Source: Pomphorhynchus laevis
Taxonomy: Eukaryota > Acanthocephala > Palaeacanthocephala > Echinorhynchida > Pomphorhynchidae
Reading direction: 5' to 3'
Assembly (NCBI GenBank): GCA_012934845.2
Contig: WNNJ02000188.1
Coordinates: 1-64,000, forward strand
Length of the DNA: 64,000 nt
Part shown: in pieces, positions 1 to 10,519 of the stretch
Layout: the number at the start of each line of letters is the position of its first letter
How positions within the stretch are numbered: position 1 is the stretch's first letter
Notes under the pieces: model-generated
Told to the model about the DNA's origin: nothing
Seen by the model: the letters and a program-made list of their open reading frames with translations, nothing else
Databases searched by the model: none
Translations under genes and position numbers: made by a program

Positions 1-40
<40 letters not shown>
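1..40. repeat. (TA)n microsatellite at window edge
   Basis: Pure TA dinucleotide run directly abutting the first unit of the ~460-bp tandem array. Each later unit junction also carries a short AT stretch (aaatatataaaatataat), so this run may be an expanded version of the unit boundary. Confidence 0.95.
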
Positions 41-44
<4 letters not shown>

Positions 45-240
45 GTTGTTACACCTGCCCTGGGACACACAATGGTGTACTCGTAAATAAATCACTATGT
101 TTTCCTCATGAAGAGGCATAAACACCAGGCAGCCGTCTATATATCCTCATCAGATCAAGAAATAGAACCGAATTATTCTCGCAATATTCAAAGTCGCTAC
201 GTATGCCCAGTCATCCTATGTGTGACGACAAACTTCAACA

Positions 241-282
241 ACGGTATACGCGTTTCGCTCTAACGGAGCTCATCAGTACCGT
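241..282 (-). ncRNA. Type I hammerhead ribozyme, array unit 1
   Basis: Minus-strand reading gives stem I ACGGUA, core CUGAUGA, stem II GCUC-cguua-GAGC, core GAAA, a minimal palindromic stem III ACGCGU whose U is followed by A (cleavage triplet GUA), then UACCGU closing stem I. All invariant core bases are present. The two-pair stem III is too short for a stable single-molecule fold, as in hammerheads from PLEs and newt satellites that act as dimers. Self-cleavage of multimeric transcripts into ~460-nt units is the expected role. Confidence 0.85.
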
Positions 283-699
283 GACTTTAATAATCATCCA
301 TAGGCACCTTAACACACGCTTAAACAATGTTTAAAGCTCGAAAAACAGAACTACCCTTAATATGAATCATCAGAGGAAATTTAGCATAAGCTCTGATCAG
401 TGCGTATTGCGGTTTAACCATGCATCAGACACTAAATTCCTTTTAATATAAATGCTGCTTTACATGGACACTTTAAAGTGTACAAATATATAAAATATAA
501 TTTGTTGTTACACCTGCCCTTGGACACACAATGGTGTACTCGTAAATAAATCACTATGTTTTCCTCATGAAGAGGCATAAACACCAGGCAGCCGTCTATA
601 TATCCTCATCAGATCAAGAAATAGAACCGAATTATTCTCGCAATATTTAAAGTAGCTACGTATGCCCAGTCATCCTATGTGTAACGACAAACTTCAACA

Positions 700-741
700 A
701 CGGTATACGCGTTTCGCTCTAACGGAGCTCATCAGTACCGT
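700..741 (-). ncRNA. Type I hammerhead ribozyme, array unit 2
   Basis: Identical in core and stems to the unit 1 ribozyme: CUGAUGA, GCUC/GAGC stem II, GAAA, ACGCGU palindrome, and the ACGGUA/UACCGU stem I. Flanking bases differ slightly (gtaacgac versus gtgacgac), so the copy is not a simple assembly duplicate. Confidence 0.85.
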
Positions 742-1162
742 TACTTTAATAATCATCCATAGGCACCTTAACACACGCTTAAACAATGTTTAAAGCTCGA
801 AAAACAGAACTGCCCTTAATCTGAATCATCAGAGGAAATTTAGCATTAGCTCTGTGCATGGCAGTGCGTATTGCGGTTTAATCATGCATCAGGCACTAAA
901 TTCCTTTTAATAGAAATGCTGTTTTACATGGACACTTTAAAGTGTACAAATATATAAAATATAATTTGTTGTTACACCTGCCCTGGGACACACAATGGTG
1001 TACTCCTAAATAAATCACTATGTTTTCCTCATGAAGAGGCATAAACACCAGGCAGCCGTCTATATATCCTCATCAGACTAAGAAATAGAACCGAATTATT
1101 CTTGCATTATTCAAAGTCGCTACGTATGCCCAGTCATCCTATGTGTGACGACAAACTTCACA

Positions 1163-1204
1163 ACGGTATACGCGTTTCGCTCTAACGGAGCTCATCAGTA
1201 CCGT
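1163..1204 (-). ncRNA. Type I hammerhead ribozyme, array unit 3
   Basis: The same 42-nt hammerhead as units 1 and 2 with all core residues kept. The 3' flank is one base shorter (ttcacaacgg versus ttcaacaacgg), outside the core. Confidence 0.85.
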
Positions 1205-1625
1205 GACTTCTATAATCATCTATAGGCACCTTAACACACGCTTAAACAGTGTTTAAAGCTCGAAAAACAGAACTACCCTTAATCTGAATCATCGGAGGGA
1301 ATTTAGCATAAGCTCTGTGCATGGCAGTGACTATTACAGTTTAACCATGCATCAGGCACTAAATTCTTTTTAATAGAAATGCTGTTTAACAGGGACACTT
1401 AAAAGTGTGCAAATATATAAAATAAAATTTGTTGTTACACCTGCCCTGGGACACTCACTGGTGTACTCATAAATATATCACTATGTTTTCCTCATGAAGA
1501 GGCATAAACACCAGGCAGCATTCTATATATCCTCATCAGACTAAGAAATAGAACCGAATTATTCTTGCATTATTCAAAGTCGCTACGTATGCCCAGTCAT
1601 CCTATGTATGACGACAAACTTCACA

Positions 1626-1654
1626 ACGGTATACGCGTTTCGCTCTAACGGAGC
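1626..1654 (-). ncRNA. Truncated hammerhead, array unit 4
   Basis: Stem I 3' strand, the ACGCGU stem III, GAAA and part of stem II remain. The array ends inside stem II, so the CUGAUGA core and stem I 5' strand are missing and this copy cannot form a hammerhead on its own. The break marks the right end of the array. Confidence 0.8.
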
Positions 1655-1655
1655 A

Positions 1656-1984
1656 ACCACCACTCGCTTTCATTTCGAATATATATACATTTCGAACATA
1701 TACCATATATAAATAAAAATAAAGATAAATAATAAATAATTATAAGATTTTATACAATTTATATTTATATCAAGTTAAAATTTAAAATTGAAATTTAAAA
1801 TAAAAGTCAATTTTAATAATTGAATAATAAATAATAGTTAAAATAAAAAATTGAAATTTATAGATTTGTAGCTTCCGATTTGGTAGATGTTAACAGAATT
1901 GAATTGAGCGCAAATATCGTTGTAGTAGACATAAGGCTCAATATCCTCGTTAATTGATTATAATCAATTAAATAAGCTGTAAAT
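1656..1984. other. AT-rich spacer with dispersed repeat
   Basis: No coding signal. The stretch around 1690-1850 (aaagataaataataaataa and following) recurs in similar form near 50250-50350 and 52590-52650, so it is part of an AT-rich dispersed repeat. Confidence 0.5.
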
Positions 1985-3095
1985 AACGGCTACTCGCTTC
2001 GCCTAATCCTCCCGGAACTCTTTCATATTATCCCTGTCTCACCTGCCGAAGTTTTATCTGTCCTCATGTCCTTGACCAACGAAACCTCACCTAACAATCC
2101 TCTGCCTACCCCATACATAAATCTATATGCTCATCAATATCCCCTTCCCTCATCACATTGTTTAACTCGTCCATCCGCAGTCGTATCTTTCCATCACACT
2201 GGAAATCCGTCATCGCTCGTCCCCTCCTTAAGAAACAATCGCTCGACCCCTTGCTTCTAGCTACCGACCAATTTCACTCCTCCCAACTCTTTTCAAGCTC
2301 TTAGAGCGCCTTATCTTAATACAGATCTACGTTTATCTATCTTCATCTAATTTGTACCCTCCTTTACAATCCGCTTTCCGCTCTAATCACTCCACAGGAA
2401 TCGCCTGTATGAAAGTTTTCAACGACCTACTCATTTCTCGTAGCAATGCTGAATATAGTGTTCACATCATCCTCGACCTCTCATCCGCCTTCAACATCGT
2501 CGACCACTCAATCCTCCTTTCTCGCCCTCGTTATGATTACGGCTTTTCTTCATCCTCAGCAGCATGTTTTGCCTCATATCTATTTGACCATTCTTTTCGA
2601 GTCTGTTCAAATTCATCATCCTCTCCCCTATCCCTATTTTCGGCGAGGTCCCACAAGTTTCAGTACTAGGACCCTGATTTTATCTCTTCTACTCGGCGAT
2701 CGCTCTCCGTTTATCAAACCTGACTCCTTTAACGTCATGCAATACGCCGATGACGTCATCATCTATGCGCATGCAATCGCCCATCGCATACACGATATCG
2801 CAATTTCTGCCTCCAGCTGTCTTTTTTCTATCTACAAACGTCTCTCCCATCTTCGTCTCGTTCTAAACCCAGACAAGTCTAAAATAATGTGGATCCTTCC
2901 CCTACAACCTAACATATCTCCTGCTGTATCTTTTGCCTCATCAATCATCTCCATTGTCTACAATCTCACTTTATTTTTGATTCCATTTCGATGATCACCT
3001 TTCAATGAAACCCTTCGTCCGTGACATGGTCCGCTCGTCTAACTTAATTCTCCGTGACATCTGCCGTATTCGCACCGTTAAAAAAAAACGATTTA
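1985..3095 (+). mobile_element. CR1/L2-like LINE fragment, reverse transcriptase part
   Basis: Plus-strand frames show RT landmarks of CR1/L2-type LINEs: QSAFRSNHSTGIACMKVFND, then a DLSSAFNIVDHSILLSR block (RT motif A), and MQYADDVIIYAH (motif C) near 2735-2775, followed by LVLNPDKSKIMW. Several frame changes separate the blocks, so it is a dead copy. It stops at about 3095 in the segment that elsewhere reads RRIRPLIDFRSC, exactly where an opposite-strand copy's 3' tail begins. Related copies lie at 15000-18986, 27416-28150 and 45600-47815. Confidence 0.8.
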
Positions 3096-3829
3096 TTTTA
3101 ACGTGGCAAATGCGTGCCAGCGCACGCTTACATTACCACAACAAAACAAGACTGTGAATCAGGTGTCGAGAAGGTGTGAACGGAGGAGGTGTTTGAATAT
3201 GATAAAGGAGGGGGCGCGGCGGACGTCGAGAGGGAGTTGATTCCAGGCGAGTGAGGCGGCGACGAGGAAGGATCGGAGACCGTAGTTGTTGGAGTAATTA
3301 GGAACGTGGAGTAAGAGGGTATGACAGGAACGAAGTGATAGCGAGGTGGGGCGAGTATCGTCTAAGAAAGGAAGGTTGATGAACGATGGGGAGCCGACAG
3401 CGATGAGACGAAAGGTAACGAGAAGAAGGCGGAGTTTGATGCGGATGTGGATGGTGGGCCAGGAGAGTTGGGCAAAATATGTGGATGTGTGGTCGAAGCG
3501 ACGGAGACGAAAGAGCACTCGAACGGCGGTGTTGATTATTCGTTGTAGGGGAAGGATGATGGATTTTGGAGAATTGGCGAAAAGGCTAAGGCAGTAATCG
3601 ATTTTAGGGAAAAGAAGCGATGAAAGAAGAGACATACAAGAACGAAAGTCGATAAGGGGGCGGATACGGCGGATATCACGGAGAATTAAGTTAGATGAGC
3701 GGACCTTGTCACGGACGAAGGGTTTAAGGGAAAGGTGATCATCGAAATGGAAGCCTAAGAAAGTGAGATTGTGGACTATGGGGATGATTGATGAGGCAAA
3801 ATATACAGTGGGAGGAGATATGTTTATCT
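3085..3829 (-). mobile_element. CR1/L2-like LINE, 5'-truncated 3' end, minus strand
   Basis: Open on the minus strand from 3820 to 3159. It encodes the C-terminal part downstream of the RT (VRVLFRLRRFDHTSTYFAQL, then WNQLPLDVRRAPSFIIFKHL, ending HLLDT). The 3' tail (cacgcatttgccacg-type, ending in taaaataaat) lies at 3085-3140 and is shared with the copies ending near 4480, 28150 and 47815. Nearly identical to 27416-28150, so the insertion is young. This is the only copy here whose C-terminus is unbroken to the stop. Confidence 0.82.
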
Positions 3830-3842
3830 CCTCCCACTGTAT
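3803..3842. repeat. Palindromic junction between two inverted LINE copies
   Basis: Perfect 18-bp arms (3803-3820 and 3825-3842, atctcctcccactgta core) with a 4-bp loop join the minus copy on the left to the plus copy on the right. Both arms are normal LINE sequence (the ISPPTV codons), so this is a foldback join rather than a terminal inverted repeat. Confidence 0.8.
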
Positions 3843-4500
3843 TGACATCCGTTCCTGTATGTCTCTTCTTTCATCGCTTCGTTTCCCAAAAATCGATATC
3901 CGTTCCTGTATGTTTCCCGTTATCGACATGCGTTCCTATATGTCTCCTCTTTCATCGCTTCGCTTCCCAAAAATCGATTACTGCCTCAGCTTTTTCGCCC
4001 ATTATCCAAAATCCATCATCCTACCCCTACAACGCATCATCAACTCCACCGTTCGAGTGCTCTTTCGTCTCCGTCGTTTTGACCACACATCCACATATCT
4101 TGCCCAACTCTCCTGGCCCACCATCCACATCCGCATCAAACTCCACCTTCTTCTCATAACTTGTCGTCTCATCGCTGTCGGCTTCCCATTGTTCATCAAC
4201 CTTTCTTTCTTAGACGACACTCGTTCCACCTCGCTATCGCTGCGTTCCCGTCATACCCTCTTACTCCACGTTCCCAACTACTCCAACAACTACGGTCTCC
4301 GGTCCTTCATCGTCGCCGCCCCTCTCGCTGGAATCAGCTCCCACTTGACGTCCGCCGCGCTCCTTCCTTTATTGCATTCAAATGTGGCCTCCGTACCCAC
4401 CTCCTCGAAACATGATTTAGATTTTTAAGATTTTGTTGTTGTAATGTGCTGTCACGCATTTCCCACGTAAAAATAAGTCGTAATTTTTTAATCTGTGATG
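3825..4500 (+). mobile_element. CR1/L2-like LINE 3' fragment, plus strand
   Basis: Encodes the same C-terminal region (TVRVLFRLRRFDHTSTYLAQ, DDTRSTSLSLRSRHTLLLHV) as the minus copy. It carries an extra repeat of the SCMSLLSSL/RFPKI segment near 3845-3975 and ends in the family tail near 4430-4490. More diverged than the minus copy. Confidence 0.8.
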
Positions 4501-4544
4501 CACATCATAAAATTGATTTGATTTAAATCGAAGTTAAAGGCTTT

Positions 4545-5150
4545 CGTTTTGTTTGAAGGATGTAATTTGTGTTATTCTTTTTTAAACGTTATTTTGCTAT
4601 ATCATATTAAATGATTAGCTGCTTGGAGACATTAGAAAATGTGTTGTAAAAAGTGGGACATGGTACTGAAATCGTGAATGTCATTGCCTTAGATTAGCAT
4701 TTAATAAAATTACTTTGTCCAATGAATTAAAACAGTTTTAATCTCTACATTATGGTTTTTAAACTGTTAATAGCAAATGTGATATAATCTTTCGACGATA
4801 ATTATTCGCCAATATAAATAATAAATCGAAGAAAGTCAGTTGAGATGGCTAGGACACGTTCTGCGGATGTCTAGTGATCTCCTTCCTCGGAGCGTTTTCC
4901 AGGCCGGACTCTTTGTAAAGAGACCTCGAGGTCGACCTCTATACCGGTTGAGAGATCACATCTCGAAACTGGCCGAAGAACGCCTCGAGCTATCTGAAAA
5001 AGAACTCTGCTCTGTCGCTCATGATCGCGATGCCTGGGTAGTTTGGTTTATACACTGCTCCACAACCCGATAACCGGATCAGTGGTTGACAATAAAAATC
5101 TTGTGGTACTTTTTTTCTTGTCAAGAAATTGTTATTATAAATAATATATA
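4545..5150 (+). repeat. Duplicated LINE 3' end, copy 1
   Basis: Contains a plus-strand fragment from 4823 to about 5040 reading IEESQLRWLGHVLRMSSD, then RPRGRPLYRLRDHISKLAEE and SVAHDRDAW. This is the usual far C-terminus of many non-LTR retrotransposons (R-W-x-GHVxRM followed by an AxDRxxW block). The preceding ~280 bp are non-coding. The whole block matches 7446-8055 closely. Confidence 0.7.
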
Positions 5151-5202
5151 AAAGTTATAAAAATATATTATAGTATAATATTATTATAAATTTTTATAAA
5201 CT

Positions 5203-5276
5203 ATGAGTCGAAATCTATCACAAAGAGTCGGAGTTTATCACAAAGAGTCGGAGTCTATCACAAAGAGCCGGAATCG
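5203..5276. repeat. 20-bp minisatellite, about 3.5 units
   Basis: Unit tatcacaaagagtcggagtc repeated with single-base differences. Sits between the LINE 3' end and the RLE-LINE remnant. Confidence 0.75.
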
Positions 5277-6410
5277 AATACGCGATACTATCCATAAGAA
5301 ACACATGATGAAAGTAATGATAATTGTGTTTAATTAAATGCGTTTAATTCGATCAACAGAGAAGTTGCTTTACATAACATTGAATATGTATGTCCCTCTA
5401 TGACAATGGCACTAAGGAATATGTACATGCAACCAGATCAATTATGCCTTGGATGTGACAATTTGTTCACCAATGAGGCTTTTACTCAAAGAGATCCGTT
5501 CGCTATGGCTGCATGTTCAATGGCTTCGATGCCCCTTATTGCCGAAATCAGTAAAGCAGTTCTAAACGTACTGCAGGGGTAGTACGCTGACAGCTCGAAT
5601 TTTGTTGGAGCGTACAAAGATTTGACTTGAGTTTATCACATACTAGTCCACAAGGGACATTTTTATGGTTATAATGTAAATGTTACCAAAACGCAAATAC
5701 CCACATATGAATATCACTACTTATCGGGGAATGCATAATGTCAAGCACACAACAACCGGAATCAATATTTTCGGTGTGGCGATTTGTACTGATTAATACG
5801 TTGAGGAAGCGATCGAGAGTAAGTGTTCAACCTGATCTTCGTATGTAAACCGTTTGATCGAGGTGGCACACATTGATCTGAATGTGCCTTATGCAAATCT
5901 GACAAAATTGTTACAATTTAAATGAATTCATATTTTCCGGACGGTCTTGTGTAGTGCATCTCAACTGAATACACTTAAAGAAAATATATTCGCTATTTTT
6001 ACCTGAACTGTCAGGTTTCAATATCGATGAAGTAGGAAAATAATTGCGACAACACCAATTCGCATGGGTGGTATTGGAATCATGGATCCATGTTCAGGTT
6101 GTCAATTGGAATTTGAATGTTCCGAAACTTACGAAACGTGTATTTCTGTTGGAACATTGGCAGAGTTACAGCAGACAAGGCAACGCTACATAAAATTTCG
6201 AAGCATAGGTAATGCTTTTACTGTAATAGATTGAAAGACAAACTCACGGAGCCAGATATCACTACACACAATGCAATCCTACATGCTTCAATGCCAGGGG
6301 CATCCACGTGGCTGAGTGCTTTACCACTTGCCAATGAAAAGTTTCATCTAAGTCGAAATGAATTTATTGATGTCTTGAGTGTTCGATATGGCTGATGTTC
6401 TCCAAACCTT

Positions 6411-6776
6411 ATGCAGACTCAATGTGCATGTGGAACTGCTTTTTCGACTGCGCATGCCTTATCTTGTAAAAATGGAGATCTGATTATGATTCGACATGAT
6501 GCTATTCGAGATATACTAGCAGATGAACTCAATGTAATATGTCCCGACGTATCAACTGAACCAGTATTGAATGTTGTTCCTGACGCAATGATCTTTGATA
6601 ATGAATCCACAGCGAGAGAATACAATGCACTTTTAGACGTTGTGTGTTCTGGTTTAAAAGATGAACGATTCGAGCGTACGTTCCTGGACGTAAACATATT
6701 TTCACCTTTTGCTCAATCGAACATCAATAGTGCCCCGCTATCTTCCTTCGCTTACAATGAAATTGGGAAACGTTGA
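6411..6776 (+). pseudogene. RLE domain fragment of RT-LINE
   Basis: A 121-codon open stretch holding C-x-C-x7-H-x3-C (CACGTAFSTAHALSC), RHDAIRD about 12 residues later, and LLDVVCSGLKDERFERTFLD with two acidic residues spaced as in the intact copy. This order (zinc knuckle, RH[N/D], acidic pair) is the signature of R2-type restriction-like endonucleases. Part of the dead copy spanning 5336-7330. Confidence 0.75.
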
Positions 6777-6914
6777 AAATATGAATAACGAGTAACTATA
6801 ATTAAACATGGAATTTTCGTCCCCATGATTTTCTCTACTTCCGGTGGAATCGGCAAAGCGGCCATGTAACTCATTCGGCTTATCGCCGTCAAACAGGATC
6901 AACATAATCACCAG

Positions 6915-7101
6915 CTTTTAAATAATTGATACTGATCCATTATTGATAAATTATTATTGAAACAGGATCAAAGGAAGAAGAAATTATTTTGATATTTCGC
7001 TAACTTCTCTTAGCATCTTCAGAATTTTCTGAAGATGCTAACAGAAGTTTGCGAAATATCAAAAATAATTTCTTCCTTTGATCCAGTTCCAATAATTATT
7101 G
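6915..7101. mobile_element. Foldback element with hammerhead-like core, copy 1
   Basis: Near-perfect inverted repeat around an axis near 7022: arms read gatatttcgctaacttct on the left and the complement on the right. Flanked by an 11-bp imperfect direct repeat, ataatcaccag (6904-6914) and ataatcatcag (7102-7112), and it splits the C-terminus of the RLE-LINE copy. Each strand contains CUGAAGA, a GCUAAC/GUUUGC stem, GAAA and UAUC, a hammerhead-like order with an extra U after CUGAAGA. The gaagatgctaacagaag motif is typical of PLE ends (inference). Confidence 0.75.
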
Positions 7102-7445
7102 ATAATCATCAGCCTTACGCAGACAATCTTAACCATTTAAATAGGCGAATTGGCTTTGACATAGCACGTGCTGCGTCAGCTTGCATGAGGAGTTCCATGT
7201 CTTCGAAAAACAAGATAGTGTCTGATAATAATAGCGGTTACTGAACTATGGAATGTGCTCGAATTGATGACTAAAATATTCATGGGCCCAAATGCGGGAA
7301 CCCTATTTGTGTATATTTTATAATAATGCAGAGATAAAAAATACTATAATAGAATATAATAATTATATATTTATAATTATATAATATATAATATATAATT
7401 ATATATTATATCATTATAATAATATAATAATCATCAAAACCTTTA

Positions 7446-8055
7446 GTTTTGTTTGAAGGATGTAATTTGTGTTATTCTTTTTTAAACGTGATCTGCTATA
7501 TCATATTAAATGATTAGCTGCTTGGAGACATTAGAAAATGTGTTATAAAAAGTGGGACATTGTACTGAAATCGTGAATGTCATTGCCTTAGATTAGCATT
7601 TAATAAAATTACTTTGTCCAATGAATTAAAACAGTTTTAAGCTCTACATTATGGTTTTTAAACTGTTAATAGCAAATGTGATATAATTTTTCGACAATAT
7701 AATTATTCGCCAATATAAATAATAAATCGAAGAAAGTCAGTTGAGATGGCTAGGATACGTTTTGCTCATGTCTAGTGATCACCTTCCTCGGAGCGTTTTC
7801 CAGGCCGGACTCTCTGTAAAGAGACCTCGAGGTCGACCTCTATACCGGTTGAGAGATCACATCTTGAAACTGGCCGAAGAACGCCTTGAGCTATCTGAAA
7901 AAGAACTCTGCTCTGTCGCTCATGATCGCGATGCCTGGAGTAATTTGGTTCGTACCCTTCTTCCACGACCCGATACCTGGACCAGTGGTTGATAATAAAA
8001 ATCTTGTGGTACTTTTTTTTTCTTGTCAAAAAATTGTTATTATAAATAATATAAT
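7446..8055 (+). repeat. Duplicated LINE 3' end, copy 2
   Basis: Near-identical to 4545-5150, including the RWLGYVLLMSSD to DRDAWSNLVRTLLP coding fragment and the non-coding 5' flank. Here the coding end is less damaged (SNLVRTLLPRPDTWTSG). Because the non-coding flank is shared too, this may be either a second insertion of one truncated element or a local duplication around the RLE-LINE. Confidence 0.7.
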
Positions 8056-8935
8056 CTTTCGACGATAATTATTCGCCAATATATATTATATTATATAATA
8101 ACCATCACTTTAGTATTTCCGAGGACCATGTATTCAATCCCTATATGGTAAAATGTTAAAATGTACATAGTTAAACGATTATCCGTAATGATTAAACAAT
8201 TATTCATAATTAAATTCTAATGTCATCATTCGTGATGTTGATAATAAGGCATACTTCAAGCAATTTTTAACACTGTAAATAGCAAAACTCGATGAAATAA
8301 CAGTTGCTGTCATTGCTTCTTACTGCTATGTAAAGAATATCATGTAGACTAACAGTTTTGGAAATAATACACTCAACCATAAAATACTTTTGGCATTTTA
8401 ATTATAAACTTTAAAAAATTATAGTTATAAATAATAGAGAAATCAAAATGTTTGTATGTTATTCATACTTGGACTGCAACCAACAATTTCAAAATGTTAA
8501 TGTGACTGTTTTACTTGCATCGATACAATTTCATAGATTACAAGCTGTTTAGAATATCACGCTGCAAAAATATCAAGGAATTTGGTTGAAAATATTTGCA
8601 TTTGTCTGAATTGAATCCAACCAAGACCACTGACAAAAGTAGTTTTCAAAATTTTCAATGAATAATATCAGCTAACTGAGTCTACTTATTTTATAAAATA
8701 CGTAGATTTCATAATTTCACTTTAAAAATAATGATAAATAAAAATTTAATTATTAAGTAATAATTAAATAATTATAAATAATTATAAAATTTTAAAATAA
8801 AAAATCATTAGCATGTATTTTTATAATAAATAAATGAATTAGCATGAATTTTAATAGCATGAATTTAATTAGCATAAATTTTATAAATAATACACGATGT
8901 ATTCGAATAAGGAATAGAAGTTATCAGAGGAACTG
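8056..8935. other. AT-rich spacer
   Basis: No coding signal seen. Contains one copy of the dispersed tatcagctaactgagtctac motif at 8667-8695 and a second small copy of aatctttcgacgataattat near 8053 that matches the LINE duplicates. Confidence 0.4.
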
Positions 8936-8939
8936 GTAT

Positions 8940-9562
8940 GTCATCAGATGACGTATTTTTATGATAAATTTGCTTATCTGGTGTATCTTATTCTAATACA
9001 ACACATATTGTTTATTATCCATTCATAAAAATTGTTTAAATTTATTTTTAATAATATTTTGTTGATTTATAAATTTAACTATTTTCTGCTTTATTCTATT
9101 CTTATAGTAACCTAGTTTAAAATATGTATCTATTAAATATTTAAAAAAGGTTGAAGAAAGCCAATGTCATTTCATATTATGATAATTCTTAAAATTTTAT
9201 TATTTAATGTATTATACTTTATATTATATGGTATGCATGAATGCTCATGCAAAAATACGTTTCTTGTAGATTTAAATATGACATCTTTACGATATAAATT
9301 AATAGTAGTTTTAATTGATGTTAATTTAATCATCAATGTATCGAAACATATATTTCATATATCTACATTGTTTAGATTTAGTTTTTACACAGTTATGAAC
9401 AAATTCATATTCTATAAAGCTTAAAAACAAGTCAGCTATAATTGGGCTACTATTACCACCCATTGGAACACCTTTTACTTGTCTAAATATAGATGTCCCT
9501 ACTTTTAAATGATTTGGATTTATTAAAATATTTAAGGATTCCATTAATTCAATTTTATCCAT
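8940..9562 (-). mobile_element. Penelope-like element fragment, RT palm and thumb
   Basis: Minus-strand frame 9562-9326 reads MDKIELMESLNILINPNHLK, then GTSIFRQVKGVPMGGNSSPI and MKYMFRYIDD. VPMGGNSSP (motif B) and YIDD (motif C) with this spacing are typical of PLE reverse transcriptases. The following thumb region (starting MHE near 9240) is decayed. Closely related pieces occur at 41690-43400 and 50880-52390. Confidence 0.78.
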
Positions 9563-9569
9563 ATATTTA

Positions 9570-10500
9570 TATTTACTTGATAGTAGAATCTTTTTAGATA
9601 GCCGTTATATATAATATATATTAATAATATATAATATAGAATTTTGGATTTATCAAAATATTTAAAGATTCTCTTAATTACTATATTTACTAAAGATTCT
9701 CTATATTTACTTAATGGTTTAATTTTTGTTAGAAAATTAAACCATCATTATATATAACATATGTATGTATCTATTTGCGAATATAAGGTTTCCTACTTTT
9801 AAATAATTTTGATTTATCAAAATACTTAAGGATTCTATTAGTTCAATGTTATCCATATATTTATATTTATTTAATGGTTTAATTTGATAGTCGTTTATAT
9901 ATAAAGGCCTATCAATAGGCCTTTATATATAAACGATTATTATATACTTTAATAAATTGAATGAGGATATATAAATTTATTTAAAAAAATAAATTAATTT
10001 ATACATTTTTTCTTGTATAAATTTACTGTTCATAAATAAATTATTAATTATCAAACAACTATTTGTAAGATAACTTTTTGTAAGTCCTATTATACAAAAG
10101 ATAATATTCATTCCTTATCTTACGGATATATTAATTTGCTACAATACCTGTATTATTTTCTGATTCCATATTCGTACCTATAAAATTATACCTTAAAGAG
10201 TGATAATTTTGTATGTTGGATATTGTTTAAAATTTACCCCCAGGAGACAGATATTCAACATTTCAATGTAATATTTTAATTTTCTGTTTATTTCGATTAA
10301 TATTTAATATTTATTTTAAGATAAGCCAATATTATCTTATCTTTATAAATATAAAAGATACGTTCTTTATATATCAATTATTTAATGTTCAAATAATTAT
10401 TTGATAATTATTTGAACATTATCGGAAGATAATGTTCATTATGTTAAGATATTAAGATATTCTGTATATAATCCAATATCACGCTGTTGTCACACTTGTC
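9570..10500. other. AT-rich spacer with PLE crumbs and palindromes
   Basis: Short pieces of the PLE palm region recur near 9640 and 9810 (gattctattagttcaatg type). Two clean palindromes are present: 9899-9948 around aggcctatcaataggcct and 10380-10430 around ttatttgataattatttg. No gene. Confidence 0.4.
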
Positions 10501-10519
10501 TCAAATCATTTTAATTAAT

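Larger units (their letters stand above)
41..1655 (-). repeat. Tandem ~460-bp repeat array carrying hammerhead ribozymes (retrozyme-like)
   Basis: The sequence repeats head to tail. Units start at aatttgttgttacacctgcc near 41, 499, 963 and 1426, spaced 458-464 bp, and the fourth stops at about 1655. Copies differ by only a few per cent. Read on the minus strand, each complete unit contains one hammerhead core at the same place, spaced 459, 463 and 463 nt. No open frame of useful length runs through a unit. Tandem non-coding units of a few hundred bp with one type I hammerhead per unit are the known layout of animal retrozymes and of hammerhead satellites in schistosomes and salamanders, and PLEs carry similar ribozymes. 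Assignment to retrozyme rather than PLE long terminal repeat is inference. A partial diverged copy lies at 55678-56030. Confidence 0.85.
5336..7330 (+). mobile_element. Decayed RLE-type LINE, RT to C-terminus
   Basis: Homologous to the intact element at 34428-37334. Starts in RT motif A (NAFNSINREVALHN at 5336), passes motif B (EAFTQRDPFAMA near 5478), and reaches the zinc-knuckle/endonuclease region (CACGTAFSTAHALSC, then RHDAIRD) at 6420-6520. It continues to VPMIFSTSGGIGKAA near 6830, is broken by a foldback insertion at 6915-7101, and resumes with NLNHLNRRIGFDIARAASA near 7125. The 3' tail includes gggcccaaatgcggg near 7285, a motif shared with the copies ending at 31450 and 32935. Multiple frame changes; not functional. 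Confidence 0.8.

Noticed and set aside
3346-3597. Arg-rich 83-residue plus-strand frame (and its counterparts at 4002 and 27650)
   Set aside because: These are antisense shadows of the LINE C-terminal domain and recur wherever that domain does.
9164-9424. Plus-strand hydrophobic 86-residue frame
   Set aside because: Antisense shadow of the PLE RT fragment on the minus strand.
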